Assembly (NCBI RefSeq): GCF_004352835.1
Contig: NZ_SJSB01000009.1
Coordinates: forward strand, 1 to 64,000
Direction: 5' to 3'
From: Marinomonas flavescens
GTDB taxonomy: Bacteria; Pseudomonadota; Gammaproteobacteria; Pseudomonadales; Marinomonadaceae
Length of the DNA: 64,000 nucleotides
In this document: piece after piece, positions 8,698 through 17,582 of the stretch
How the letters are laid out: each line of letters opens with the position of its first letter
Numbering within the stretch: the stretch's first letter is position 1
Made by a program: the position numbers and the translations under genes
The notes under the pieces: generated by a model
Database searches by the model: none
What the model was told of the DNA's origin: nothing
What the model saw: only the letters and a program-made list of their open reading frames with translations

Positions 8698-9321
8698 TTA
8701 AGAGTGTTTGCGCTCTATGATTCGTAGCTTGGCTTCAGCGCGATCCAGAGCGGTGCCGAGTCTTTCAATGTCGTCGACGAAGGTTTCAAACTCAATCTTA
8801 CTAGGCAGTAATTGGCTGTTGGTTTGCAAGTGTTGAACCAACTGCAGCTGTAGGCTGGTAGCGGTTTCTTTGTGCCAAGACCATTGCTTACGCAATAAGC
8901 GTGCGAGAGCCGAGGCAGGTAGATCACCAATGTAGTCAGCGAGCAATCCTTCCCAATCTAACTCAAAGTTTTCCATCACTTTATGCAAGGTCATTAGCGC
9001 TTGAGCGTTGCCTTGAATACGTAAATCACCATCAAAGAATCCGTCGCCTTCTAGTAGCTTGCGATAAGCTGAACTTGGCCCTTGGACGAGTGTGTCTAAA
9101 CGCGGATCAAGCTCGACTTCGTCAAGGCTTTCTGGACGATGCAGCATGACGCCGACTTCTAGAATATGAACTTGTAGAATCAAAGAGAAGTCTTCGACAT
9201 AAAGAAAAACTTGCTGACCAGCCAATTTACTAAGACGTGCTTGCGAAGGATCATCTTGCTTAAGAGCAAGGTTAATGGCGTGTTCAATCGCGCTAATAGC
9301 AGACAGGCTAAGGGAGCTCAT
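8698..9321 (-). CDS. ubiJ: Ubiquinone biosynthesis accessory factor UbiJ
   Basis: SCP2-type lipid-binding protein of 207 residues that acts as an accessory of the soluble ubiquinone-biosynthesis complex. The SCP2 fold covers about 10-115, with the LRIQGNAQAL region. The C-terminal coiled helix (about 170-205) matches UbiJ architecture. The start at 9321 is chosen because TAGGAATTAAC precedes it; a longer frame upstream adds residues unlike the family. ubiE and ubiB, its usual partners, are absent from this locus. It follows a DUF971 gene and hslVU in the same direction. Confidence 0.8.
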   Translation of the reverse strand: MSSLSLSAISAIEHAINLALKQDDPSQARLSKLAGQQVFLYVEDFSLILQVHILEVGVMLHRPESLDEVELDPRLDTLVQGPSSAYRKLLEGDGFFDGDLRIQGNAQALMTLHKVMENFELDWEGLLADYIGDLPASALARLLRKQWSWHKETATSLQLQLVQHLQTNSQLLPSKIEFETFVDDIERLGTALDRAEAKLRIIERKHS

Positions 9322-9382
9322 GTTAATTCCTAATGATATGAAGCGATGCTGGTTGAAAAGCTTAGGGGCTGAAAGTGTGTGC

Positions 9383-9763
9383 CTAAAGCTGATGCAGCTG
9401 AATGACAGAAGTGTCCCGCGTCTGGCCTTCTTTTTCAAGGCGGTCTAGGTACATTTTCCAGAGTTCGTCGTAGTTTTTGCCGAGGTTATACAGATATTCC
9501 CAGGTGAAAAGGCCGGTGTCATGACCATCGTTGAAGCTGATCTTGAGTGCATAATTACCCGCACCTTCAACATTTTGAATGGTGACGTCTTTTTTGCCGT
9601 ATTGCAGGATAGGCATTTGCAAGCCATGGCCGCGCACTTCGGCGGAAGGAGAGTGAGTGCGGAGGTATTCCGCACTCAAACGAAAAGACTGATCATCGGT
9701 AAACGCCAGCTCCAATTCACGAGATTGCTTATGGTAATGAATCTTGGTTGGCGCTGGCATCAT
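9383..9763 (-). CDS. DUF971 / gamma-butyrobetaine hydroxylase-like N-domain protein
   Basis: Short protein (126 residues) consisting of the DUF971 domain alone. It shows the family pattern KIHYHKQSRELELAF at the start, LRTHSPSAEVRGHG (about 33-46), and GHDTGLFTWEYL near the C-terminus. The domain also occurs at the N-terminus of eukaryotic carnitine-synthesis hydroxylases and in iron-sulfur proteins; a role in Fe-S handling is suspected but unproven. It lies directly downstream of hslU, a placement conserved in pseudomonads. Confidence 0.85.
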   Translation of the reverse strand: MMPAPTKIHYHKQSRELELAFTDDQSFRLSAEYLRTHSPSAEVRGHGLQMPILQYGKKDVTIQNVEGAGNYALKISFNDGHDTGLFTWEYLYNLGKNYDELWKMYLDRLEKEGQTRDTSVIQLHQL

Positions 9764-9787
9764 GATGTTCTGTCCTAATGGTAATGA

Positions 9788-11110
9788 TTAAAGTATGTAC
9801 TGGCTTAGGTCTTCGTTTTCGACGATGGCACCCAATTGCTCATCTACATAGGCAGCAGTGATGTCGACGGCTTGGCCATCTGGCATGTCGCTCGCGGAGT
9901 AAGACACCTCTTCTAGCAAGCGTTCCAATACCGTGTGCAGACGTCGAGCACCGATGTTTTCTGTACGCTCATTCACTTGGAAAGCAATCTCCGCTATACG
10001 GTGAATACCTTCTGTAGTGAAGTTGATGTTGATGTTTTCAGTCGACGCTAACGCAATGTACTGTTGTGTTAAGGACGCGCTTGGCTCAACCAAGATACGT
10101 TCGAAATCGTTCACAGTTAGTGCATCTAGTTCAACGCGAATAGGCAAGCGACCTTGCAGCTCAGGGATCAAGTCCGATGGCTTAGAAAGGTGGAAGGCAC
10201 CAGAGGCGATAAACAAAATATGGTCGGTTTTGATCATGCCGTATTTGGTGCTTACCGTGCAGCCTTCAACCAAAGGCAGTAGGTCGCGCTGAACACCTTC
10301 ACGGGACACTTCGCCACCAGAGCGCTCAGAGCTTTTTGCCACCTTATCGATCTCGTCTAAGAAAACGATGCCGTTTTGCTCTACGGCTTCTACCGCACGG
10401 GCTTTTAGCTCATCTTCGTTAACCAGTTTCGATGCTTCTTCGTCACGCACTTGGCGTAGCGCTTCTTTGACTTTCAGCTTGCGCTTTTTAGTCTTTTGCG
10501 AGCCCATGCTAGAGAACATATTCTGCAACTGGCTGGTCATTTCTTCCATGCCAGGTGGCGTCATAATCTCAACGCCCATAGGCGCGTCAGCAAGATCGAT
10601 TTCAATCTCTTTGTCGTCTAAATTGCCTTCTCGAAGTTTCTTACGAAATGTCTGACGAGTGCTGTTGTCTTCAAGCTCTGGATCGCCACCACGAGCAGGC
10701 GGTAATAACACATCAAGAATACGGTCTTCAGCGGCGTCTTCTGCTTTATGGCGAAGCTTGCTTGTTTCTTGCTCGCGTAGCATCTTGACAGCCATCTCGA
10801 CTAGGTCGCGAATGATGGATTCAACATCACGTCCTACGTAGCCGACTTCAGTAAATTTGGTTGCTTCTATCTTGATAAAAGGCGCGTTAGATAGCTTAGC
10901 TAAGCGACGGGCGATTTCTGTTTTACCGACACCGGTTGGCCCTATCATCAAGATGTTTTTCGGGGTGATCTCGGCGCGCATGTCTTCAGGAAGTTGCATA
11001 CGACGCCAGCGGTTGCGTAGGGCGATGGCCACTGCGCGCTTGGCTTTTTGCTGGCCAATAATGTGATTGTCTAGTGCGTTAACCGTCTCTCTTGGGGTCA
11101 TGCTGCTCAT
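9788..11110 (-). CDS. hslU: HslU ATPase of the HslUV protease
   Basis: AAA+ unfoldase ring of the ATP-dependent HslUV protease (cytoplasm). The 440 residues match the family. Walker A is GPTGVGKTE (57-65) and Walker B is GIVFLDEID. The I-domain (about 110-240) contains the Met/Thr-rich stretch [11 protein letters not shown], and sensor-2 [10 protein letters not shown] is present. The C-terminal tail LSQYIL is the peptide that inserts into HslV to activate it. It lies 15 bp after hslV in one operon under a heat-shock promoter. Confidence 0.98.
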   Translation of the reverse strand: MSSMTPRETVNALDNHIIGQQKAKRAVAIALRNRWRRMQLPEDMRAEITPKNILMIGPTGVGKTEIARRLAKLSNAPFIKIEATKFTEVGYVGRDVESIIRDLVEMAVKMLREQETSKLRHKAEDAAEDRILDVLLPPARGGDPELEDNSTRQTFRKKLREGNLDDKEIEIDLADAPMGVEIMTPPGMEEMTSQLQNMFSSMGSQKTKKRKLKVKEALRQVRDEEASKLVNEDELKARAVEAVEQNGIVFLDEIDKVAKSSERSGGEVSREGVQRDLLPLVEGCTVSTKYGMIKTDHILFIASGAFHLSKPSDLIPELQGRLPIRVELDALTVNDFERILVEPSASLTQQYIALASTENININFTTEGIHRIAEIAFQVNERTENIGARRLHTVLERLLEEVSYSASDMPDGQAVDITAAYVDEQLGAIVENEDLSQYIL

Positions 11111-11125
11111 GTTGAGTTCTCTCGC

Positions 11126-11692
11126 TTATTCTTTGTTGGACGTGGCTGATTGGTCTTCAAGCTGTGGATCGATGGTGACTTCTTCGATGGTCAAGCTGTG
11201 GTTGGTGAAGACACAAATGTCGGCAGCAATGTTAAGGCTCTTTTCGACAATTTCTTTTGCACTAAGGTCAGTGTTGTCGATCAAGGCGCGCGCTGCGGCT
11301 TCTGCGTAGTTACCACCAGAACCAATGGCTAAGGCGCCATGTTGTGGCTCGACCACATCACCGGTGCCCGTAATGATTAGCGTGCTTTCTTTGTTAGCGA
11401 CGATCAGCATGGCCTCAAGACGGCGCAATGCTTTGTCGGAACGCCAGTCTTTCGCAAGATCGACAGCGGCGCGTACCAGATGTCCTTGGTGTTTTTCGAG
11501 TTGTCCTTCGAAGCGTTCGAAAAGGGTGAATGCATCGGCGGTGCCGCCTGCGAAGCCTGCAATAACTTCACCGCGGTATAGACGACGCACTTTACGTGCA
11601 TTGCCTTTCATCACTGTGTTGCCTAAAGAGACTTGTCCATCGCCGCCTACGACGACTTGATTGCCTTTGCGTACTGTAAGAATCGTTGTCAT
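11126..11692 (-). CDS. hslV: HslV peptidase subunit
   Basis: Proteasome-beta-like threonine peptidase of HslUV. The 188-residue protein begins [11 protein letters not shown], so removal of Met exposes the catalytic Thr. [15 protein letters not shown] (about 15-29) is typical, and [10 protein letters not shown] follows in the second half. It is the first gene of hslV-hslU-DUF971-ubiJ. A sigma-32 promoter match lies 27-55 bp upstream of the start. Confidence 0.98.
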   Translation of the reverse strand: MTTILTVRKGNQVVVGGDGQVSLGNTVMKGNARKVRRLYRGEVIAGFAGGTADAFTLFERFEGQLEKHQGHLVRAAVDLAKDWRSDKALRRLEAMLIVANKESTLIITGTGDVVEPQHGALAIGSGGNYAEAAARALIDNTDLSAKEIVEKSLNIAADICVFTNHSLTIEEVTIDPQLEDQSATSNKE

Positions 11693-11718
11693 GGTCTACT
11701 CCAAATTCGATTCTAACA

Positions 11719-11747
11719 AGGTGGGGGCAGTTTGGAGGGTTTTCAAG
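11719..11747 (-). promoter_or_regulatory. Sigma-32 heat-shock promoter of hslV
   Basis: Read on the minus strand, a perfect -35 CTTGAAA is followed after 14 bp by CCCCACCT, one change from the -10 consensus CCCCATNT. The spacing is within the RpoH range. Position and target agree with the known heat-shock control of hslVU. Confidence 0.85.
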
Positions 11748-11752
11748 CGAAA

Positions 11753-11788
11753 CGCGCATACAGAAGTGTCTTTCACTTTGTATGCGCG
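11753..11788 (-). terminator. Hairpin after the FtsN-like gene
   Basis: A 15-16-bp stem (CGCGCATACA-AAGTG against CACTT-TGTATGCGCG, one bulged base) begins 4 bp after the upstream gene's stop. A short T-containing tail follows on the minus strand. It probably separates the ftsN-like gene from the hslV promoter; the T-run is weak. Confidence 0.5.
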
Positions 11789-11792
11789 AAGA

Positions 11793-12425
11793 TTACTTAG
11801 ATTGAGTCTCTTTTTTCACTTTATAGGAGTAGGACTCGATGCGCATATCGACCAGCTTATCTTCAATGTGGTTCATTTTAGAACGGTCATTGAAAGGGCC
11901 AATCACAACACGGTACCAAGGCTTGCCATCTTTAGTGCTAATAGTTTGGCGTACCGTGGTGTCTACCATGCCAGCAAGAATGAGCTTGGCGCGCATACGA
12001 TCCGCGTCTTTCGAATTACGGAAAGAGGCCGCTTGTAGCATGTAATAAAAATCTTGTTCGCCACGTGGCTCGAACTGATAAGCATCAACGTGGCTAGTGT
12101 CCACTTTGCTGTCTTGCAGTATTTGGTAAAAATCAAAAGACTCTTTCTTTTTTACCTCGGCTTTTTTTGGCTCGACTTTCTTCGAATCAACTTTGGCCGT
12201 CTTTTTCTCTATAGGTTTTGAGTGAACGGGCGCTACTGGTGTGACGGTTTTTTTGTTTTTTACATGGCTTAACTGAGTGAGTCCATAAATGAACGCGATG
12301 AGAAGAGCGGGAACAATGAGCCATAGCCACCAAGGAGTTTTGCGCTTAGCGGGTGCTGGTGCTCGTCGGGTTGCCCCTTGTTTTGGGCGACTTTTTTTAG
12401 CTGCAATTTGTACAAAATCAAACAT
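11793..12425 (-). CDS. ftsN: FtsN-like SPOR-domain cell-division protein
   Basis: Bitopic inner-membrane protein of 210 residues. It has a basic cytoplasmic N-terminus (about 1-30), one membrane helix WWLWLIVPALLIAFIYGL (32-49), a Lys/Val/Glu-rich linker, and a C-terminal SPOR domain (about 125-205) that would bind denuded septal glycan. The order priA-ftsN-hslV-hslU matches E. coli without cytR, which supports FtsN over a generic SPOR protein. It is shorter than E. coli FtsN (319). Whether it is the essential divisome activator cannot be told from sequence. Confidence 0.75.
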   Translation of the reverse strand: MFDFVQIAAKKSRPKQGATRRAPAPAKRKTPWWLWLIVPALLIAFIYGLTQLSHVKNKKTVTPVAPVHSKPIEKKTAKVDSKKVEPKKAEVKKKESFDFYQILQDSKVDTSHVDAYQFEPRGEQDFYYMLQAASFRNSKDADRMRAKLILAGMVDTTVRQTISTKDGKPWYRVVIGPFNDRSKMNHIEDKLVDMRIESYSYKVKKETQSK

Positions 12426-12468
12426 ATTTTTGGCTTTTTAATAAACTACGCACATTATGCGGACTTGG

Positions 12469-14700
12469 TTAGTAAGTTTCCAGTGGATCTACGTCAATCG
12501 CAAAACGAATTCTATGTTGTCGAGTCGCTTTCTCTAACCAATCCGTCATCATCGCAGTGGCTTGATGCAAGGGGGCTCTACTGGATGATTTGATAGAGAG
12601 CAGGGCTCTGTGTTGTCCTGCTTTACGAACGATGATCGCGGTATAAGGGCCAACTAAAAATAATCCACTTGGAAAATAAGGTTCTAAATCATTTCTCATA
12701 GCACCAAGGAGCTGCATCGCTTCTTGTTCATTGCCGGATTCCGCTCGAATAATTACTTGATGATAAAAAGGCGGTAAAGATAAGCCTTTTCGTTCTGCTA
12801 AACCATCGATCGCAAAGTGTTCGTAGCCAAGGTTGCATAAACATTCAATCGCGGCATGATCTGGATGATAGGTTTGTAGCAATACATGCCCTGGTTTCTT
12901 CGCGCGCCCAGCTCGGCCAGATACCTGTGTGATCAACTGAGCGGTACGCTCCATACCACGAAAATCAGCAGAGAAGAGCCCAGCATCGGCGTCCATCACA
13001 ATGACCAAGGTGACATTCGGAAAGTGATGCCCTTTGGCCAGCATTTGCGTACCAATCAAAATCGCTTGATCGTGCTCATGAATTTTCTGTGTTAATTGTG
13101 TCATCGCGGATTTGCGTTGCGTGCTATCACGATCTATACGCAAAATAGGAACGTGTTTGAACAGCGTACTTAGTTGAGTTTCTATCTGTTCGGTACCTTC
13201 ACCAACCGTAAATAATTCTTCTGATTGGCATTCAGGGCAAGTATGAAGTAATGCTTTTTGCATGTCGCAATGGTGACAATGCAATTTATTCGCTCGCTTG
13301 TGAACGGTTAGGTTCACATCGCAATGATCGCAGCTGGCGATCCAACCACATTGATGGCACATAAGGGTTGGCGCATAGCCACGACGATTGAGAAACACTA
13401 ACACTTGTTCTTGTCGAGCAAGGCAGAGTTCCATGGCAGCCAGCGCTTGATGACTAAAGCCGTTTACTAATGTTTGGCCGCGCAAATCGACGCGTTCCAT
13501 TTTCGGAATCTGAGCATCCCCCGCCCGTTGGCGTAATTTTAACCAATAAAAGCGTTTTTGTAAGGCGTTTGCAAGGCTTTCAAAAGATGGTGTTGCAGAG
13601 GCGAGTAACACGGGAATATTAAGATTCTGTGCGCGTTTTATCGCTAGGTCACGGGCGTGATAACGAAAACCTTCGTGTTGTTTGTACGACGCATCGTGCT
13701 CTTCGTCGATGACGATCATGCCTAAATTTGGCGCCGGTATAAACGCCGCAGAACGAGTGCCAATAATCACTTTAGCGTGGCCACTAGCAGAAAGAAGCCA
13801 GGCGTCTAGTCGTTCTCGATCACTCATATTAGAGTGCATTAAAACAATGTCGGTATGCAGACGACTTTCAAAGCGTTTTAACGTTTGTGGTGTCAGGCCT
13901 ATTTCCGGCACCATGACTAGAATCTGCTTACCTTTCTCGATTAGTTTTTCCATTACCCGTAAGAACACTTCGGTTTTCCCGCTGCCGGTCACACCATCTA
14001 ATAAGGTGACGCCAAAAGACGAAGCGCTATCTAATAGATGATCGGTGGCGATACGCTGTTCTTGATTTAGCACTGGAGGAACTTGGGTTTGGAAGGAGTG
14101 CTTTTCGCCCGCTTTGTTAAATGAGCGTTGTTCGCGACGCAGCATGCCTTTTTCTTCTAGTGCTTTACCGGCACCAGGCGACAGAGATAATGATGAAATA
14201 GCATTTTGACTCATGCCATTCGGGTGTTGTTGTACGGCCTTTAAGAAGTCTTGTTGACGTGGCGCCCTACTGAGTGATTCTAGATCTGTCTGTTGTCCTT
14301 CTGGCGTGGTGAACCACCAGTTTTCGGTACGGAATTCAGCGCTTTCACCTTTGCGTAATAGCACTGGCAAGGCGTGAAATAGCACATCGCCAATAGGATG
14401 ATGATAGTAACGTGCTGCCCATTCGCACAGCATCATCAGTTCACTCGGAATAACCGCTGACTCATCTTGTAATGAAGTGATGGATTTAAGGTTGTTCTCA
14501 TCCCATTCACTGTGGTCGCTGAATGAAACAATGACGCCTAGGCGGCTGCTTTTACCAAAAGGGACTTTGACGCGCATCCCCGGTTGCAAGTCATGACGCA
14601 TTGCCATGGCTTTCGGTATTTTATAATCAAATAAGGTTCGCATTGGCACAGGCAAAGCGACTTGGGCGAAAGGGTAGGGTGTCAGAAGAGCCTCTTGCAT
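12469..14700 (-). CDS. priA: Primosomal helicase PriA
   Basis: Superfamily 2 3'-5' DNA helicase that reloads replisomes at stalled forks. The 743-residue protein contains an N-terminal DNA-binding domain, Walker A GVTGSGKTE (236-244), the DEEH box, and a zinc-binding insertion with Cys pairs in MCHQCGWIASCDHCD and LHCHHCDMQ. Motif VI lies in ITQVSGRAGR. It is divergent from rpmE, the conserved gammaproteobacterial arrangement, and 43 bp upstream of the ftsN-like gene. Confidence 0.97.
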   Translation of the reverse strand: MQEALLTPYPFAQVALPVPMRTLFDYKIPKAMAMRHDLQPGMRVKVPFGKSSRLGVIVSFSDHSEWDENNLKSITSLQDESAVIPSELMMLCEWAARYYHHPIGDVLFHALPVLLRKGESAEFRTENWWFTTPEGQQTDLESLSRAPRQQDFLKAVQQHPNGMSQNAISSLSLSPGAGKALEEKGMLRREQRSFNKAGEKHSFQTQVPPVLNQEQRIATDHLLDSASSFGVTLLDGVTGSGKTEVFLRVMEKLIEKGKQILVMVPEIGLTPQTLKRFESRLHTDIVLMHSNMSDRERLDAWLLSASGHAKVIIGTRSAAFIPAPNLGMIVIDEEHDASYKQHEGFRYHARDLAIKRAQNLNIPVLLASATPSFESLANALQKRFYWLKLRQRAGDAQIPKMERVDLRGQTLVNGFSHQALAAMELCLARQEQVLVFLNRRGYAPTLMCHQCGWIASCDHCDVNLTVHKRANKLHCHHCDMQKALLHTCPECQSEELFTVGEGTEQIETQLSTLFKHVPILRIDRDSTQRKSAMTQLTQKIHEHDQAILIGTQMLAKGHHFPNVTLVIVMDADAGLFSADFRGMERTAQLITQVSGRAGRAKKPGHVLLQTYHPDHAAIECLCNLGYEHFAIDGLAERKGLSLPPFYHQVIIRAESGNEQEAMQLLGAMRNDLEPYFPSGLFLVGPYTAIIVRKAGQHRALLSIKSSSRAPLHQATAMMTDWLEKATRQHRIRFAIDVDPLETY

Positions 14701-14958
14701 GCGTTTGTTGTGGCCTTATTGAGAGAAAATGGTCAGTGAGCAATACGCTTATTAGTGTACGTTACTCTGGGTATCGGGTGCGAGTGTGATTTTTTAGGGA
14801 AAGCACCATAAAAAGGTTGATGAATACCTATTTGAGTCCTAAAATACGCGCTCTTGGTACCACTGTACAATGTCTGTACAACGAATCGTGCGGTGCTTGA
14901 CGAGGCGAAAGCCCTTATGTCGATCGAGTGGCGGCACACCAACTTTAAGGTAAATACA

Positions 14959-15174
14959 ATGAAAAACGATATCCATCCAAATTACTCTGCAATTACTGCT
15001 ACTTGTACTTGTGGTAACACATTGAACCTAAACTCAACGCTAGGTAAAGATCTACACGTTGATGTATGTAGCCAATGTCACCCATTCTACACTGGCCAAC
15101 AGAAAATGTTGGATACTGGTGGTCGTGTTGATCGCTTTAACAAGCGTTTCGGAGCACGTCGTTCAGCTAAGTAA
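14959..15174 (+). CDS. rpmE: 50S ribosomal protein L31 (zinc type)
   Basis: 71-residue ribosomal protein. The start at 14959 follows TAAGG and gives the canonical MKNDIHPNY. Cysteines 16, 18, 37 and 40 (TCTCG and VCSQC) are all present, so this is the zinc-containing C+ form, normally replaced by a C- paralogue under zinc shortage. VDRFNKRFG is typical of the C-terminus. Its terminator lies inside the next gene. Confidence 0.97.
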   Translation: MKNDIHPNYSAITATCTCGNTLNLNSTLGKDLHVDVCSQCHPFYTGQQKMLDTGGRVDRFNKRFGARRSAK

Positions 15175-15182
15175 TTGGCAGA

Positions 15183-15959
15183 ATGAAAGTAATTGTTCAA
15201 AAAAAGCGCCAAGTTTTCTTGGCGCTTTTTTTGTTTTTGTCCTGCTCATTTTTATACGCTAACAACTTATGCCAAGCGTCTGGCTCAGTAGAACGAGCCC
15301 AAGTGAAGCGAGTGGTTGATGGCGATACTTTGTATTTGGTCGATGGTCGTCGAGTTCGTTTGGTTGGTATTAATACACCAGAATTAGACCATGAGCATGG
15401 CAATAATGAGCCCTTTGCGGTTGCTGCAAAGCAGCGTCTGACCCAGTTGGCTGGGCGCTATATCTACCTGCAACCCAGTAAAGACGGGCGTGACCGCTAC
15501 GGTCGTTATTTATATTACCTCTTCGATAAAGATCGTATTTCATTATCAAGTCAGTTACTATCGGAAGGGCTTGGTTATCGTATTGCTGTTCCACCAAACC
15601 TAGCTTATCAAGCGTGTTATATGGCGTCAGAGCAATCCGCACGTGATGCGAATTTAGGTGTTTGGCAGCAATCATTACAATGGCGGCCACAAGCTGGCTT
15701 TGTAATAGCACGAGTGAAAATAACCTCTATTAGTCATAACCGAGGTGGCTGGTGGCTAGAGACTAACCAGAGTCTAGTGATCAATTTACCACCCAGTGCA
15801 GCAAACTATTGGCAGGCCCAGAAAGTGTTTTTTCTACAAGGCCATACTGTTGAAGTGCGCGGCTGGCAACATAAACGGAATAGTCGAAATTCGAAATATC
15901 AGTCTTGGGTACTTCCTGTGAAATATCCGAGTGACATTAGAGACATAGGCCCTTCGTAG
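15183..15959 (+). CDS. Secreted thermonuclease-family (SNase-like) nuclease
   Basis: 258-residue protein with a Sec signal peptide: basic MKVIVQKKRQ, hydrophobic VFLALFLFLSCSFLY, then a likely cut after YA near residue 26. The SNase fold follows (about 40-165), with VVDGDTLYL (metal-binding Asp), RRVRLVGINTPELD (first catalytic Arg and Glu region) and KDGRDRYGRYLYYL (second catalytic Arg). The C-terminal 90 residues form an extra beta-rich segment. It probably degrades DNA or RNA outside the cytoplasm. It starts 9 bp after rpmE and its first codons encode the rpmE terminator hairpin. No later in-frame start would keep the signal peptide. Confidence 0.85.
   Translation: MKVIVQKKRQVFLALFLFLSCSFLYANNLCQASGSVERAQVKRVVDGDTLYLVDGRRVRLVGINTPELDHEHGNNEPFAVAAKQRLTQLAGRYIYLQPSKDGRDRYGRYLYYLFDKDRISLSSQLLSEGLGYRIAVPPNLAYQACYMASEQSARDANLGVWQQSLQWRPQAGFVIARVKITSISHNRGGWWLETNQSLVINLPPSAANYWQAQKVFFLQGHTVEVRGWQHKRNSRNSKYQSWVLPVKYPSDIRDIGPS
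15201..15232 (+). terminator. rpmE terminator inside the nuclease signal-peptide codons
   Basis: AAAAAGCGCCAAG and CTTGGCGCTTTTT form a perfect 13-bp stem with a TTTT loop, followed by more T. It begins 27 bp after the rpmE stop and 18 bp into the downstream coding sequence. Confidence 0.9.
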
Positions 15960-16009
15960 CTTTCTTTGAGAGTATGAGCGTCTTTATTTAATGTGGATTA
16001 TAACGCTTT

Positions 16010-16036
16010 TTGACATGAGACATTCCGACATAATAC
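16010..16036 (+). promoter_or_regulatory. Candidate sigma-70 promoter of the malic enzyme gene
   Basis: TTGACA (16010-16015) and TAATAC (16031-16036) are separated by 15 bp, about 100 bp before the start. Both boxes are good but the spacer is short; shifting the -35 one base gives 16 bp. Confidence 0.45.
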
Positions 16037-16132
16037 TAATAAGGAGTCGTTTCCAAAACTGCGGTTTGAGGAACAAGGCCCAAATTATAAGAATTTAATA
16101 TTAAACACCAAATAATAGACGGAAACATCATA

Positions 16133-17401
16133 ATGGCAGAAGATATAAAGCAAGCTGCACTGGATTACCATGAGTACCCAGTACCTGGAAAAATGAGCTC
16201 TACTATTACTAAACCAACGGCTACTGCCCGCGACCTTGCTTTAGCTTATAGCCCAGGTGTGGCTGAGCCTTGTCGCGAAATTGCAAAAGACCCAGAAGCG
16301 GCTTACCGTTACACGGGTAAAGGCAACTTGGTTGCCGTTATTTCTGATGGTTCAGCGATTCTTGGATTAGGTAACTTAGGCCCATTGGCAAGTAAGCCTG
16401 TTATGGAAGGTAAAGGTTTGTTGTTTAAACGCTTTGCCGGTGTGAACTCTGTTGATGTAGAAGTTGAATCTGAAAGCCCACAAGCTTTTATTGATACCGT
16501 TGCTCGTATTGCAAACACATACGGTGGTATCAACTTAGAAGATATTAAAGCACCTGAGTGTTTTGAAATCGAACGTCAGTTGATTGAACGCTGTTCTATT
16601 CCTGTCTTCCATGATGATCAGCACGGTACTGCGATCGTAACGGCCGCTGGTCTTTTGAATGCGCTTGAGCTTCAAGGTAAAGAAATTACTGACGCTAAAA
16701 TCGTTTGTTTAGGCGCTGGCGCAGCCGCAACCGCTTGTATGAAGTTGATCATTGCTTGTGGTGCACAACGTGAAAATATCTTAGTTCTTGATCGTAAAGG
16801 CGTGATTCATTCAGGTCGTACTGATTTGAACCAGTTCAAGGCAATGTTTGCGATTGATACTGATAAACGTACTTTGGATGATGCGATTGAAGGCGCTGAT
16901 GTTTTCATTGGTGTTTCTGGTCCTGATTTATTCTCTGGTGAACAGCTTAGTAAAATGGCTGCCAATCCAATCGTGTTTGCTTGTTCAAACCCAGATCCAG
17001 AAATTAACCCAGCATTAGCTCGCGCAACTCGCGATGATTTAATCATGGCAACAGGCCGCTCTGATTACCCAAATCAGGTAAATAACGTATTAGGTTTCCC
17101 TTTTATTTTCCGTGGTGCTTTAGACGTTCGTGCGACTAAAATTAACGAAGAAATGAAAGTGGCGGCGGTTCACGCATTGAAAGACCTTGCGAAAGAAGAA
17201 GCGCCTGCTGATGTGGTTGAAGCTTACGGTGGCTTGCCATTAAGTTTTGGTAAAGAATATATTCTTCCAAAACCAATGGACACTCGCTTGTTGAACGTAG
17301 TTTCAGCAGCGGTTGCACAAGCGGCAGTAGACTCAGGCGTTGCAACACTTCCATACCCAGCATTTTACCCATTAGAGAACCTAGATCACTTCGGTGGCTA
17401 A
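16133..17401 (+). CDS. maeB: Malic enzyme, short form (NAD(P)-dependent)
   Basis: Oxidative decarboxylation of malate to pyruvate. The 422 residues hold only the malic enzyme N domain and NAD-binding domain (Rossmann CLGAGAAATACMKLI, about 196-210). The phosphotransacetylase-like C-terminal half of E. coli MaeB is absent. Markers include AYSPGVAEPCREI, ISDGSAILGLGNLGPLA and PVFHDDQHGTAIV. Cofactor preference cannot be read safely. It is monocistronic with a clear terminator. Confidence 0.93.
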   Translation: MAEDIKQAALDYHEYPVPGKMSSTITKPTATARDLALAYSPGVAEPCREIAKDPEAAYRYTGKGNLVAVISDGSAILGLGNLGPLASKPVMEGKGLLFKRFAGVNSVDVEVESESPQAFIDTVARIANTYGGINLEDIKAPECFEIERQLIERCSIPVFHDDQHGTAIVTAAGLLNALELQGKEITDAKIVCLGAGAAATACMKLIIACGAQRENILVLDRKGVIHSGRTDLNQFKAMFAIDTDKRTLDDAIEGADVFIGVSGPDLFSGEQLSKMAANPIVFACSNPDPEINPALARATRDDLIMATGRSDYPNQVNNVLGFPFIFRGALDVRATKINEEMKVAAVHALKDLAKEEAPADVVEAYGGLPLSFGKEYILPKPMDTRLLNVVSAAVAQAAVDSGVATLPYPAFYPLENLDHFGG

Positions 17402-17441
17402 GGTATTTCTTTAAGTAAATAAATAGCAAGTACGGATAAAT

Positions 17442-17477
17442 AAAAGGCGGTATCTCGATAGGGATATCGCCTTTTTT
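17442..17477 (+). terminator. Malic enzyme gene terminator
   Basis: AAAAGGCGGTATC pairs with GATATCGCCTTTT (one G-U), followed by a T-run. Confidence 0.85.
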
Positions 17478-17582
17478 ATGGCCTTTAATATGATTTGATC
17501 ATCGGTTGGAAGTGTTCCACTCAAGATAAGAACACGAGTTTGGCGTGCTTGTCTTGAGTGTGATGCCTTTCTGGCAAGTAGA

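Noticed and set aside
11325-11660. Long plus-strand open frames opposite hslV and hslU
   Set aside because: They are antisense shadows of well-supported genes, with Arg/Ser/Ala-rich low-complexity products and no ribosome binding sites.
17518-17560. Inverted repeat CACTCAAGA/TCTTGAGTG after mrcA as terminator
   Set aside because: No T-run on the minus strand and a loose loop; it may be only a 3' stabilising hairpin.
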